Shown here: in pieces, positions 20,666 through 33,200 of the stretch | Position numbering within the stretch: the stretch's first letter is position 1 | Layout of the letters: each line of letters begins with the position of its first letter | NCBI GenBank assembly: GCA_029963845.1 | Contig: JANEYF010003852.1 | Coordinates: 307,001-371,000, forward strand | Length of the DNA stretch: 64,000 nt | From: Rhamnusium bicolor | Lineage: Eukaryota > Arthropoda > Insecta > Coleoptera > Cerambycidae | Direction: 5' to 3' | Notes under the pieces: generated by a model | The model's database searches: none | The model's input: the letters and a program-made list of their open reading frames with translations, nothing else | What the model was told of the DNA's origin: nothing | Program-made: the position numbers and the translations under genes

Positions 20666-21603
20666 TGCCACCCACACCACGTGATAGCCCATATGTAACA
20701 TCGAATCAAAACATCTTTCAAATTTTAGCTATCTTCAACGGGTCCAGAGTTATAAGCGAAAAACAGAAAAAACCCCCCCACCACTGCCCACGGCCCGTCG
20801 GCCATGTTTTTTTCTATAAGCCCAGGCGTACACGCTTTTTCTATAAGCCCCCGGCGGCCATGTTTTTTTCTAGAATCCCCCGGCGGACAGGTTTTTTTCT
20901 ATAAGCCCAGGCGAACAGCTTTTTTTCTATACACCCAACTGCGCATGCTTTTCTCTAAGCCCCAGCCGCCATGGCTGCCAGAGTCTTACGTCATACAACA
21001 CCACGCAGTCTTCACCGATGACAATGACCATAAGCTCTTCAACACTGCGCCAGAGTCTTACGTCATACAACACCAGGCAGTCTTCACCGACGACAATGAC
21101 CATAAGCTCTTCAACGCTGAAGACTTCTTCACCAACGACAATGACCAGAAGCTCCGCAACAACCTCTTGGACGCTCCCGATGAACACATGCCATCCATGT
21201 CATCCAAATCGCCGCTTGTGGTCCAGAACTCTCTTTGCTTATCTACTCATGACATTTGAAAGTGTATTAAATCCTTTTGGAATCACTTGCCAACAAGGAA
21301 CTCGTTAGACAATAGAGAAGATATTCGCCCAGCACGCGGTAGGTCCAGGATTCGAATCAGAAACTTATTATTTTTTTTATTTTAAATAAGTATTTTTTTA
21401 GTTCGTTAGTAAGATTTTCCTTGCCCTTTATTATAGTTTCTTTATTTTCCTTGCCCTTTATTATAGTTTGTTTATTTTCACGGTGCCGAATTCCCCTTTG
21501 AAAATGATATCTGATGAGCACGCCATGCCGTGGCCTTAAAACGTCCAATGAAATTGCTAGAAATAGTCCTCATAACAGAAGTCTGCGTTATTTCAATACT
21601 CGC
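20666..21603. repeat. Right inverted arm of the 9.2-kb element
   Basis: Inverted counterpart of 12388-12982. Between 20800 and 20930 it has four to five copies of a CCATGTTTTTTTCTATAAGC-type unit, more than the left arm. A plus-strand ORF (20804-21259) includes two copies of ESYVIQHHAVFTDDNDHKLF; the left arm keeps the same frame with a Tyr-to-Cys change. About 260 bp (21256-21520) are present only here. Confidence 0.85.
21256..21520 (+). repeat. Extra block in the right arm, with a tRNA-like motif
   Basis: Absent from the left arm. It contains CCAGGATTCGAATC, which resembles a Pol III B box, preceded by a possible D-arm (CTC...GAG), so it may be a degenerate SINE. It also has a two-copy direct repeat, TTTTCCTTGCCCTTTATTAT, at about 21414 and 21446. 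Confidence 0.45.
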
Positions 21604-22425
21604 CACCAGGCAGCTGATTCGGGATAGACGCAGGGCGAAGAAGCAAGCCCAAAGGACAAGACTCCCTGAGGTGCTCTGTGAAACAGACGGAAACCGATGC
21701 CTCCAATCCACGGAGAGAATGGAATTGTCTACACGCGCCAAGAAGAAGCAGAGACATTTGTCGACAGCTTGGAACGGCAGTGGAGGGAAAACAAACTCGA
21801 TGATGAGGATGAGGACTGGGTGGAAGAAGTGGAGCGCAGAGTACGCCGGATGCACCGCCTACCAGACGAGGATCACATCCGACCGACCGCTCCAGAGGAA
21901 GTCAAGGAAATCCTAAGGAGCCTAAAACCGAGGAAAGCTCCCGGATGTGACAGGATAGGAAACATAGCCTTCAAGAAGCTATCCAGTAAAGGAGTAGCAG
22001 CCCTGGTGAACATCATCAACGGGATCTTGAGGCTAAGATACTTTCCCCCCAGGTGGAAGAAGGCCGACGTCATAGTCATCCCGAAACCAGGTAAGGAACT
22101 AATCTTTCCCTCCTCTTACAGATCGATCAGCCTGCTCCCAGCTGTCAGCAAGGTAGCCGAGCGGATCATCCTCAGAAGACTGGAAGAAGAAACAGAAAAG
22201 CTCCAGATCATCCCGGATGAACAGTTCGCGTACAAAACAAGACACAGTACGGAATTCCAACGGAACTCCAAGTGCTCACGATCACCGAAGAAGTCACGAA
22301 GAGTTTCAACCAAAGACAGGTCACGGCAACACTACTCCTAGACGTTGCGAAAGCCTTCGACGCTTTTCAAGTCACGTCAAATATCTACTTGCTGCAAGAG
22401 GTTGCTGTCTACATCTATGATGCTC
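21604..22425 (+). pseudogene. Jockey-like LINE, 3' portion: reverse transcriptase N-terminal part
   Basis: Continues the LINE of 11259-12387. The main frame (21697-22341) has RKAPGCDRIGNIAFKKL, then PPRWKKADVIVIPKPGK and SSYRSISLLPAVSKVAER, the early motifs of LINE reverse transcriptases. The frame is lost near 22240 and the catalytic FADD region is missing, so the element is truncated at about 22400. A short palindrome (ATGATGCT...AGCATCAT, about 22417-22437) lies at the break. Confidence 0.85.
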
Positions 22426-23806
22426 TCAAAGCATCATAGCATAAAACAATTTTAACATATATTACAAACTAATGATATCACCCCAAGCAAAACATAGTGC
22501 TATACGTTTTTTTGTACATCTAAGTCACAACTAGGTTTGTAATCAAAGTAAGTTCTGTAACCAGTCCGAAACCGAACTGAACAACGATATGATTAATATA
22601 ATATATAATGCGCTGACCGCTGATATAGACATGGAGGTATTCATAAAACGATAATTTTTAAACCCAAACTTACACCGTATAGCGAATTTTCCATAAGCTC
22701 CTATACAAATTATAATAGGTATGCTACCCACAAACATAATATCAGTGCGAAGCCCATACCACAACGATAATTACATAATCATATTACGTATGAGTATTTT
22801 ACCTATATGCGTATTTTGCAGACCCAGCGCCAGCGTATCGCGAAGCTGTGTGTCCTGTACTGTGCCGTTGTACCTGTTAAATTTTAAAAGTGATACCTGT
22901 TACGTGGAACGATAAGCTTATACCTGTTACGAATTAACAGGTACAGTGGACCACCACTAGTTTCCAGCTGGGGTGATTTATCGCCGATTGAGCTACATAA
23001 TTTTAAGAATCGCAACCTAAAATTTGGGATAGTAACCGGGCGATATTTTGGCCTACCACAGAAAATTTGTACAAGTCCTATTAATTGTAAAAATTGGTTT
23101 TCGTTGTGTTGTTAAATCAACTAAGATAAATAAACAGCGAAATATGCCCGGATTGGCATGATGGTATGTGGTGAAAAAAATATCTACTGTCAACTGTCAT
23201 GTTGAGTTGAAATTTGAAATAAAAGTATTGTGATATGGACCTATCTAATATTTTACAACTTTAAATATTTCACACTGCAATTATACAGTTATTTAAAAAT
23301 GGTATACTCGTATAAGGTAGGTACGAAAAAAAATATATTACAAAAAAGTTGCCAAAGGAAATTAGCTGAGACGATAGGTTTAAGCAAAATTTTTTAAAAT
23401 CTAAATTTGGTTACTACACACGAATTTCTCAATATAATCATTGGGCGATTCGTGTTATTACTGTGTGTTTGTAAATACTGGCAACACTGGTACGGTACAC
23501 ATAGGACCTAGTAAGCTAGTATGAGGGTTAACGCGCTTCAATTCACCACGAGAGGTGCTAGTGTACGGAAAGGTCAATGTCACTGAACGTTAATGTTTAC
23601 TATGGCTTTTTAACGCTAGTTTTTAGTAATTTTTACAAAAATTAGCTGAAAAACATTTTACACAATGATGGCAGAAGGGAAAGTAGTAATTTACTTGCTC
23701 AGTAGGGAAATTATTGTAGTCATCAGAAGTGTCTTATGTCATTAAAGTTAGGTTATAACAAGAATGAGCATGATGAAAACAACGAATGTACATGTTTATT
23801 ACTCAC
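22426..23806. other. Intergenic stretch without a recognised gene
   Basis: Short repeated TACCTGTTA words occur at about 22870-22945. Small ORFs (22543-22764, 22721-22915) have no signature. Later exons of the THAP gene that starts at 23983 on the minus strand may lie here but were not identified. Confidence 0.4.
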
Positions 23807-23983
23807 GATTTTCTGTAGTAGACTCCTTTGGTAACGCATAATCGTCAGGATTAAAATGTTTCATACAAACACACGAATGTTTCGGAGTACAGTTATCTCT
23901 ATCAACCACTGTTTTAGGCGAGTTTTGTCTCTCGGAAGCATATGTCCGTCTTTTATTTCCGAATAAAATGGAACTGCACAACA
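23807..23983 (-). CDS. THAP-domain exon, frame interrupted
   Basis: A 177-nt exon between acceptor GTACGTCAG and donor GTGAGT (23801-23806). It encodes the start of a THAP finger (QCCAVPFYSEIKDG, then LPRDKTRLKQWLIEI) in one frame and its end (RDN, then VCMKHFNPDDYALPKES) in another. Zinc ligands Cys-Cys at the start and Cys-x2-His in CMKH are present. The frames meet near 23895-23910, where a small deletion rather than a homopolymer change seems likely. The first methionine is probably in an upstream exon. It is head-to-head with TMEM177, with about 230 bp between them. Confidence 0.65.
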
Positions 23984-24217
23984 CTGACGTACAATTAACA
24001 AGGTTTTTTATTTGCTGGTGTACAACATAATTATAATAAAACACTATAAACTTTTCTCACGCCTAACAATAACTTTTGACACGACCTTAGTCGACCAGTG
24101 GCGCCAATTGGTGAGCCTGAAAACGTTGAGTTGTGAGTTAACAGATAACTTCACACTCATGCACTTGTGTACATAACCTATTTTTATTTTTTTGTTAAAG
24201 CAGCCAAGAAAGAAAAG
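23984..24217. promoter_or_regulatory. Short spacer between divergent THAP exon and TMEM177
   Basis: Only about 230 bp separate the two coding starts, so a shared promoter region is possible. A T-rich tract with TTGTTAAAG just before 24201 could alternatively be the 3' end of a 5'-UTR intron of TMEM177. No TATA box is evident. Confidence 0.3.
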
Positions 24218-27200
24218 ATGAAAAAAATGACTTTTCAGAAAATATCTAAATGGTTTCTTACCGATACAGGGAAAAATTTTTGTTTTTATGCGGCGGGCAC
24301 AGTAACGACAAGTGTACTTCTTTGTAATTTCTTACCACACACTTTATTATTGAATCAATACAAAGATTTGGTGCATTTATACAAGTATGTAAGTTTAACG
24401 TTACAATTGAGTGTATTATTTATGTGCATTTTTAGAAATGGTTTTTCAGTTCCTCTAACACAAAAACTTGAGGAGAGATTCCAGAGGGCTTTAGATCTAG
24501 TTGAGGTAAATATTTACTTTTTCTTATATACAATTTTAAAATTCAATCCCTATTAGAATAATACTACTAGTTTCCTATATCTCCTATGCAGTAAAATTAG
24601 ACCAATACTTAGTGTACTGCTAACTTTCTATTTCTGTGCCAAACTTTTGGCGGTCAGAAATTCATGGGTGTTTGATAACGTACTCTACGCATATTATCAG
24701 GTTATTCACATGATAAATATTAGATATATTTGGACTGGCTCCACTGGCTTGGTGGAGTAGTTAGCTAGAGCACGCAATGGCAAGTATAACTAGAATCTCT
24801 CCACCGTTCTATGGGTTCGAATCCCGCCACCAATACTGGCAATGTCAATGAGAACGGTTATGTGTTTGCGTTTCATAAGTGTAACCCTCGCCCGTGCAGC
24901 CTCTGGATTGACATTGCTGAAGTTGCTTTTCTCATCAATTATGCCTTCACACACACTTTTTTTCTATATATTTTCTCACGATACCACATTTATTGGCAAA
25001 ATAAACAAACCCCGTGTCTTTCTTAGGAAGATATTGTAAGTGGATTGCTCTATCTACATTTTTCCTTGTGTGACAATTGTACAGACAACAATTCGTATTA
25101 TGCACTGTTTCCTACGGCATATTGTGAAATAAAAATTGATAAATAAAAAAAAATGGTAGTAAAACTGACAAACAATATAAATGTGATCAAACGAATGTAA
25201 ACAAAGACTATACTCGTTTCATTAAAGTGCAATTTTTAGCCACCAGGGAGCGACGTGAATGCTTAAATTCCCAATAGTTCATATTAAACACATACAGAAT
25301 TCATTTTTGAATAATAAATACCATTTTAAATTACCCCATGCTAGTATATTAAAAGAAATAGGTATAAAAGTAAACCATTACATAATACACATTTAGTGGA
25401 CCAGAATCATTGAGAAAATGTACCCTGTTATAGTGATATTCAAGGCATCTAATGAAATACCTAACAAAAATGTTTAGAAAGAAAATACATATTACATACG
25501 AGCCTCATCTCAGTGAAGTTGGCCCACCGACCACCATTTATTAGAATATTAATATTTTTGTTTATGCTAAACATAAATAATTAGGCACACATTTATTATT
25601 TGTCTGTGCTATTTTACTTTTAATAAGTAAGTTATTACTATAATGAAACTGTAAAAATTGCATCCTTGACAACTTAATTTTCATCTAACAAATTGTCGGC
25701 AACAGGTTGATAGGTCAAATCAAAATGTTACTTTGCCTATGATTAATTTTGAAGCATCCCAATCCTGGGCTGCTTCTTCGCGAATATTTTCCTATAAAAC
25801 TAAATCATTTTCAAGCATTAACATCACTTAATTCTAAATTATCATTACCTAAAAAGATTAGATCATTTTCTTATAATTCTGGCAGAAAAACGTATTTATT
25901 CGATAGTGGTAAACTATAGATTCTAAATTATTCATTATGTAAAAGAACACACAGTATTTATAAAAATATTTTAAACGTTGATAAAATTATACAAAGTCTA
26001 AGTTAAATAAACAATCACAAACAGGTAGGGTTGTAGAAATTTCACCAAGAATAGTCGGAAGTTGATAGCGCGTATAATTATGTCACTTTGCACCTTAAGT
26101 ATCTTGGGTTATCGTCCCGTTCTACGATCACAGCTAGATGGTTAGCGTTTTGCTATCTGCGTCGCGCCCACCGGCGTGAGCAGCAAACTCTCTCGCGGTA
26201 AATCATACAAATACGCGAGACTGCGTAGGTTCGTGGTCACATCTCTGACAGCCTTAGGCAATACGCTTTGGTTTTTAGAACGCGAAAATGAAGAGATGAG
26301 CTATAGCTATACACCAGGACAGAGAGCCGCGCTTCATTAGCGTACGACGCATTTGGCTAAATCTGCGGCCGCTATGGGGAAACCTCTAGGCACTACACCT
26401 GATCCCTGGCAGAGGACCCATACACCGCGCTTCGTCAGTGTGTAATCACCGACGACCCCCACTACCGACATGTATACGAGTAACCCAGGGGCTACTCATG
26501 AATCCGGGGAGTGGACCCCGCGTAATTCTCCGTATGTTCGAGCCTAGGTGAAGATGACATTAAATAGTTTTCATATCACTTTGCCATTCTCTCCGTACAC
26601 GAGTTTACTAAATTTCATTGCATCCAATAAGGTTCTTTTTGTTACGAATAAAATGGTAACATTAATCAGTACGAGTCTGTATTCAATTTAAACTAAAGTA
26701 ATATCAGATGTCAAGGTTTGCAACCTTCGTTCATATTTAGTACCAATTGCAGATCAGGCTTAAAGCTCATATTATATAGATAATAAATATATGTCTGGTT
26801 GGATCTGCAATGTAACCTTACAGAACATTATTTCTTGTAGGAAGGGCTCGAGCAGTCAGCTGTTAGTTAAGTTGAGCCAGAGGTAGATAACGCAACATGC
26901 TATTTCACTCTGCCATCTGAGATGGTAACTTTAGAATTTTGTCTTTTGACAGGGTTTTTTGTAGTGGTTATCCCTACGGTTTTCCTTTTAATGATTTATA
27001 GCCACCGCCTAAGTACGTGTGTCCTGAAGCAATTGATGCCTGCCAACACTCTAAAATACTATGAGGCAGTCCGGTTATGTTTATGGCAAGCCTAATAAAT
27101 TGGACAGTTGGCCCATCAAATATTTGCAGCGTCATTTGTTCTAGAGTACTCTGTATCGACACATCGTTCCCGTATGTCAGTTCAAAGCATGGTTATCTGC

Positions 27201-30200
27201 ATTCTGTCTATCTAGCTTAGTAGCAGGCGTTGGGGTACTTCATATAAGAGAAGTTTCTTTTTTTACACATACGTAAAGTTTTACATATGCCACTTACATT
27301 ATAAAATGGAAGTTTCCCCTACGTGTAACAAAGTTTTGTTACATTGCAGATATAACTAGGTAATTTTCTATGTATTTCTTGCAGACCGTTGTCTCTTTGT
27401 AGAAATAAATCTGTTAAAACATTATTTGAATTTCCTTGACTTATTTCTATTTTCAGGTACAAAAGTGAATTCTAAGCAAATTAGTAATAATAAAAAATAA
27501 AGTCAAATCTTAGATATATTTTCATTTTTAAAATAATGTATTAGTGCAGTATAGATTAAGGTTAATAATAATTGATAAAAGTAGTTAATCAAATTAAATT
27601 GAATTAAACCTAATTAAAGAAACAAAGTAATACTAAACTTTATAAACGAATCTAAAAAGTTATAATTACAACAAATTTGGGTCCTGCTACTAAAACTAGA
27701 CGACCATGAAAAGGCCAAGTAATTAAGTATTACCTGTTGCTTAACGATAAGGTAAAACTTATCAAAAGTAAATAAATATATAAAATAAATACATAAATAA
27801 CATAAAATAAGCTGTCACAGTTTATTGTGCATAAACTTCCTCAGGGCTCAATAGCCAAATTGATATAAATGTGAAAATTTATTCTGTTAAAAAAATAGTC
27901 AACTCCTCTGAGGAAGTTTATGCACAATAAACGAAACGTAGGCAAAGTAGCATTTTGATTTGATCTATTGTTATGTTGCCGACAATTTGTTAAAAGGAAA
28001 CCAAATTCTCAAGGATGCAATTTTCATAATTTCATTATAGTAATAACTTCTAAAAACTTTTTAACAGTAAGATAACACCGACAAATAACAGTGTGTGTCT
28101 AATAATTTATCCTTAGCATAAGCTTAAATTGGTTTTAATATTCTGAACGCTGGACAAATTTCACTGAGACTGGGATCGTATATAATCAAGGGATATTTTT
28201 TCATTTAGTGTGGGTATCATAGATGAGTGGTAAGAACTCTTATACTTACGCATTTGTTAGTCAAGATTGATTTCGAATTTATTCCGAGACAAATTTATTT
28301 ATTTGAAATTTGTTTCCAACTCAGATGAGTTATGAAACTATCAGTGTCCTAGATGTGGTTCAGTCTCCATAATAAACTGTGGAGCTTCGTCACTCTTTAC
28401 CTTAACAAATCTTCTGAATTTCAGAGGGTTAGTCCACCTTAGTCACCAGTTACTAGGGAGGCAATTAAGAAAGCATTATAAAAAGAAAACAAACATTATT
28501 TATTATTTTTATTGATGTACCTAAAAGAATTCAATAACACTGAGAAAAACAGAAAACAAAATGTTTTGAGATTTGCAGAATGAGTGGAAGTAAGCATTTA
28601 TATTTTAGTTTCTTATAAATATTTAAAAAACTAAACATAGTATGATATTTAAAATGATTGTATGACTTTGCCATTGTTGGAATGACTATAATAATATAAA
28701 TTTTTTGTTGTAATTAAAATTTCCGACCTGCTATTCTGTTAACGAAAATTCCTACTTATTTTCGGTGTTGGATCACAAATTTTAATAATACAAAAAAATT
28801 TAACAATTAAAATTTTATAAGAATATGGTCGTTAGAATAGTACCAAGATTCTAAAACTATTTTAAGTATTGTATCATGTTCGGTTTTTTAAATATTTATG
28901 GTAAACCAAAATATGTGATTTTTAATATGTTAACACAAAATATAGTGTAATCTGGCGTGCCACAAGGGTCCGTTTTTGGCCCTATACTTTTGTTTATATA
29001 TTTTAACCACCTTGCGTTTTTAAAAATTGAAGTAAATTTCACTTTTTTCACTGATGACACCACTACACTTTGGCAAAACAAAAACATCATTGAACTACAG
29101 GAGACTATTAATACTGATTTATTAATAATCAAAAAGTGGTGTGATGCTAATTTATTGTCATTTAACATACCTAAAACTGATATATCACTTTTAAATGCAA
29201 CCTAAACGAGGTATTCATGGAGGACCAAGTTGTTAAAAACCAAATGGATAGTAGATTTTTGGATTTGTGGATTGATAATAAATTAAAATTTGAGAACCAT
29301 ATATCAAGCAATAACTTAGCTTCAAATTGTTGTGCAATTAGAGTGATGTCGAATGAATTAGATATGGCTACAACAAGAAATGCTTATTTTTCACTCGTAG
29401 AGTCTCACTTATGTTATGGCATTTGTTTTTGGGATTTCTGTTCGCAATATTTATTCAATAAAATTTTTGTTCTGCAAAAAGAGGTATAAAATATATGTGT
29501 AAGGCGAAAGTAAGAGACCATTGTTTTTGAAGTTTGAAATTTTAATTCTGGTCTGTATGTTTATTTTAGAGACTGTATGTCTTATGCATAAAAAGTTTAA
29601 ACGTGATATAAACACTAGATCCGTACATTATACACGTAATAGATTTAACATCATACTTCCTATCCCTTCATCTACTCAGACAAAAAACTCGATTCTTTAT
29701 GATAGTAAAAAGATATTCAATCTTCTTCCTGTAAACCTGAGGCCAATTGTAAATGAAAACAAATTTAGAAATGAAGTAAAGAAATTATTGATTAAAAAGG
29801 CATATTATTCATTGAATGATTATTCTGAAATTGATTAAATTGTTTGTTTGCTCGACATACGTGATTATAATTAGACTAGATTTAAAATTTCTATGGAGGA
29901 TGTGTGCTGTACACTATTTTAGGGACACCCTGTTTAGTTCTTTATATGTGCTGTACTTTCTGGTACTGTTTTATCTTTTACCAATGTTTTACATTATGAT
30001 TAAAGTTTGGCTTTGTCAACAAAAAACATTTGTATTTTTCTGACAATAAAGCATTTTTGATTGATATTGATTGATATTTCTCACAACTGCAGAATCCCAT
30101 TCTTACATTTCAAACTACACACCTACATTATTACGAATGTCATATTGGTGCTACATTTAGAATTTGTTGATGTAAAACGAATAAAACAAACACTATTTTA

Positions 30201-33200
30201 AAATTTCGTAAAAATTTTTTTACTGTAAATAAGTGTAAAAATTAATGTTATGTAAGGCTTATTTACTTGTATAACAAAAATTCTTAATTTCAAATATAGG
30301 TTAATAATTTATTTTGCCTTGGAAACACTTTCAAAAAAATTCAGAATCAAATTAATAGATTGGAAAAGACAAATGTGCTACGGAATATTCCTTTAACTTT
30401 TAAGGTAAATTTTGTGTAATAAAAGTACTTATCAAGTTTTAACGCCGCCTTGATCACTATCATATTTATTTATTTATTTATTTACTTAGTACATAACAGG
30501 TTACAAACCCAAATAGTACAAAATTGATATAAATTATTTTATTAACTAACTAATTAACTAAATTATATTACACTAAATATGCTAAAGATTTTACAGTATT
30601 TTAATTAAAGGAATTTTTGTATAAAAATAAGTAAGAAAATACCAATCTAGAACTGCAAATCGTATTTACAAAATTTTTGCAACTGCAACTTTTTTTTTTT
30701 TTCATAATCAGAAGGAAAATTTATCACCGGTTTTTTTTTTGTTTTGGAAAATTTTGATTTTTTGTAAGTTTATTTAAAATGTCATAATTTTATAAAAAAA
30801 TCAAAATTTTCGAAAACCAAAAAAAAAACGAGGTGATAAATTTTCCTTCCGATTACGAAAAAAAAAATAGTTTGCAAATATTTTACTAATGGTCTAGAAG
30901 TAATCTGGGTTGGCAGCGCATTTTTTGTAAATTTTTTTCTCTTTTTTTGTTAATTTTTTTTCCTGCAAAACTTCTTCATTCAGTACTGGTAGTCCTGCCA
31001 TAAAATATTGCTTGGGTTAGATATGGCATAATCTATCTCCACCAGCCTTCACTGATTAATACTATGGCATAAACGATGCTTCATTGAATGTTGCCCATAT
31101 GTTGTGTTATGATGTTCGATATACATTAGCTCTTGATTTCTTGTGGTGTAAGATGGTACCCTTAGAGGAATATATTCCTTTAATTCTGGTACTTTATACA
31201 TGTTGTTTTTGATCTTGAAAGAAAAAGTTATCTCATTTATAAATCCTCGTTTTTTTAGTGAATTTAAGTCAATCATATGTATTCTATAATAGTAATTAAG
31301 CTCATTGTAGTTAATATTTAATTTATATAAAATAAAACTGACAAATTTATTTTGTAAATTCTCAGTCCTATTTATATTATTCATGTATTTTGGATTCCAG
31401 TTTACTGAACAGTATTTCAAACCACTAACTACTAATAATCTAGATATTAAAATAACATTTATATCTTTAAAATCAGCATAGTGTCTATGGAAAAATCCAC
31501 ACATCTTATATGCTTCTTTTATTTTTGTGTCAATATGTAGGTTACAACTGAAAGCGCTAGTAAATGTCACTCCTAAATCATCTATGGAATTTACACGAGC
31601 AAGATCCATTTCATCAATGCCATAATTAAATAATATTGAAGATTTCTTCTTGGGAAAAATTAACGTTTTAACTTGTTAATTTTTTATATTTAATTCCATG
31701 TTATTATTTACACACTAGATTAATATTTTATTTAATGTCTTTTTGCCATATTTGACAATTGGAATTTTTTAATAAATATTTTTAAATCATCAGCGAATAA
31801 TAGTGTTTTGCATTCTAATTCTAGTAATAATAATGTCATTTATAAATATAAAAAATAAGAGTGGACCTAAGTGAGAACCTTGAGGGACGCCAGACGGTGG
31901 ACAAAATGGAATTTTGACTATAAGAGTCCTATCACTTAAGTAATTGCCAAGCCACTGAAGGCCTATGTTTTTGCATTTGTGTAACAGGATGGTATGGTCG
32001 GAACTCTAGTATGGTTTCAGCACATAATTTACTATTGTTACTAGCGATTGGAATATTTTAGCAATGGAACACAACCCTAATAATTTTACATTGAAACCAT
32101 CTGTTATATGAACTAGCATATAATTTATGTATAACAAGTAGTCCCAGTATCAAACTTCGTACAACTTCCAAAATTTGTTTTCATACATTTTTGACTCATT
32201 ATATTTTATTACAACGTTTCTATTCTGCGTATAAGAATTTATCCATTTTAATAAATTTCCCCTTATGATAATATGTGCCAGCTTGACTGAAAGCATAATG
32301 TTGATATACTTCTTAACTAATTTAATTTTTATTTATATTTAGTGAACTACTTTCACACAGATATGTATTTTATCAGTTTTACTCTACGCATACAATGTGG
32401 TACAGAATTAATGAATGCATTTTTATTTCTATATGCCTAAAATTCATTTTCTTTTTCCCTATAACTCTTTATGAAGTTTTTTTTTTTATTTTTGAACTAT
32501 TTTATTCATTTATGCTTATGATATTATTTTTAATTCATTGTTTGTTTGTTGTGCGTGTTGTTTAGATTGGTATTTTCATTATTGTTTGTGTTAATTTTTG
32601 TTAAATTTAATTTTTTTTTTTTTAAGAATAATATACAAGATGTTTATCCCAAAACGGGGTAGCAATTATTTGCAAAGAATGTTTGATTATCTCTCATGAC
32701 CCATAAAAATATCAATACATTTTGTTTGTGTAAACTGTCGGACTTTGCAGTTAAGTGATACGAAAAGTAAACTAAATCTTACATTTTCATCAATAATTCT
32801 ATGTATAACAATGTCCAGCATTTACACCTTGTGGCTCTTGGAGGTACTTACTATTAATATATTTGAATTTTAATAGACTTTCTATAACCTAAAAACTTGA
32901 AGTGGCAAAAGTAAAATTACTGTAGTTTCTAGTCTTTCTATAAGTCGCGTGCGCTGACGTCACAGCTTTTGAGATTAAAAGAAAATCAGTGTGATCTGCT
33001 AACAGAACATGTTTTAAGTGTATTTTGCAGTTTTAAAAACTCTTATTGGTTGTTTAACATCTAAAACAATTTTTATTGTGTTATTTTGTTAATTTTGTGT
33101 GCTCAAAGATAGAGTTGTTTGTATTTTACGGAATAATAGTGATGTACAGATTATACATTGAAAAAAATGCCATTAGTTTAGATGCTTTTATACTTTAAAA

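Larger units (their letters stand above)
12388..21603. mobile_element. 9.2-kb fold-back/MULE-like element with cargo genes
   Basis: Ends are GCGAGTATTGAAATAACG and its inverted copy. The outermost 70 bp match at all but about three positions. Arms extend to 12982 on the left and from 20666 on the right, with an extra 260-bp block in the right arm. A 9-bp target duplication flanks it. A 9-bp duplication plus long arms with internal tandem repeats is typical of Foldback and Mutator-like elements; P (8 bp), hAT (8 bp), Polinton (6 bp) and Tc1/mariner (TA) do not fit. No transposase, integrase or polymerase was found, so it is either non-autonomous or uses an unrecognised enzyme. Contents from left: tRNA-Phe-like gene, micro-exon gene, duplicated promoter module, coiled-coil ORFs, AATATT block, small secreted-type gene, second AATATT block, membrane-type ORF and 118-codon ORF. 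Confidence 0.8.

Noticed and set aside
12388..21603. Polinton/Maverick or P element
   Set aside because: The target duplication is 9 bp, not 6 or 8, and no polymerase, integrase, packaging ATPase or P transposase is visible.
24167..24217. Upstream extension of TMEM177 exon 1 (MYITYFYFF...)
   Set aside because: The stretch is T-rich and ends in TTGTTAAAG, more like a 5' UTR or intron end; the family starts near the basic MKKMTF segment.
24811..25039. Two overlapping ORFs of 71 and 65 codons
   Set aside because: They lie inside a tRNA-derived SINE.
26974..27162. 62-codon minus ORF
   Set aside because: Inside an inverted-repeat element and without any recognised motif.
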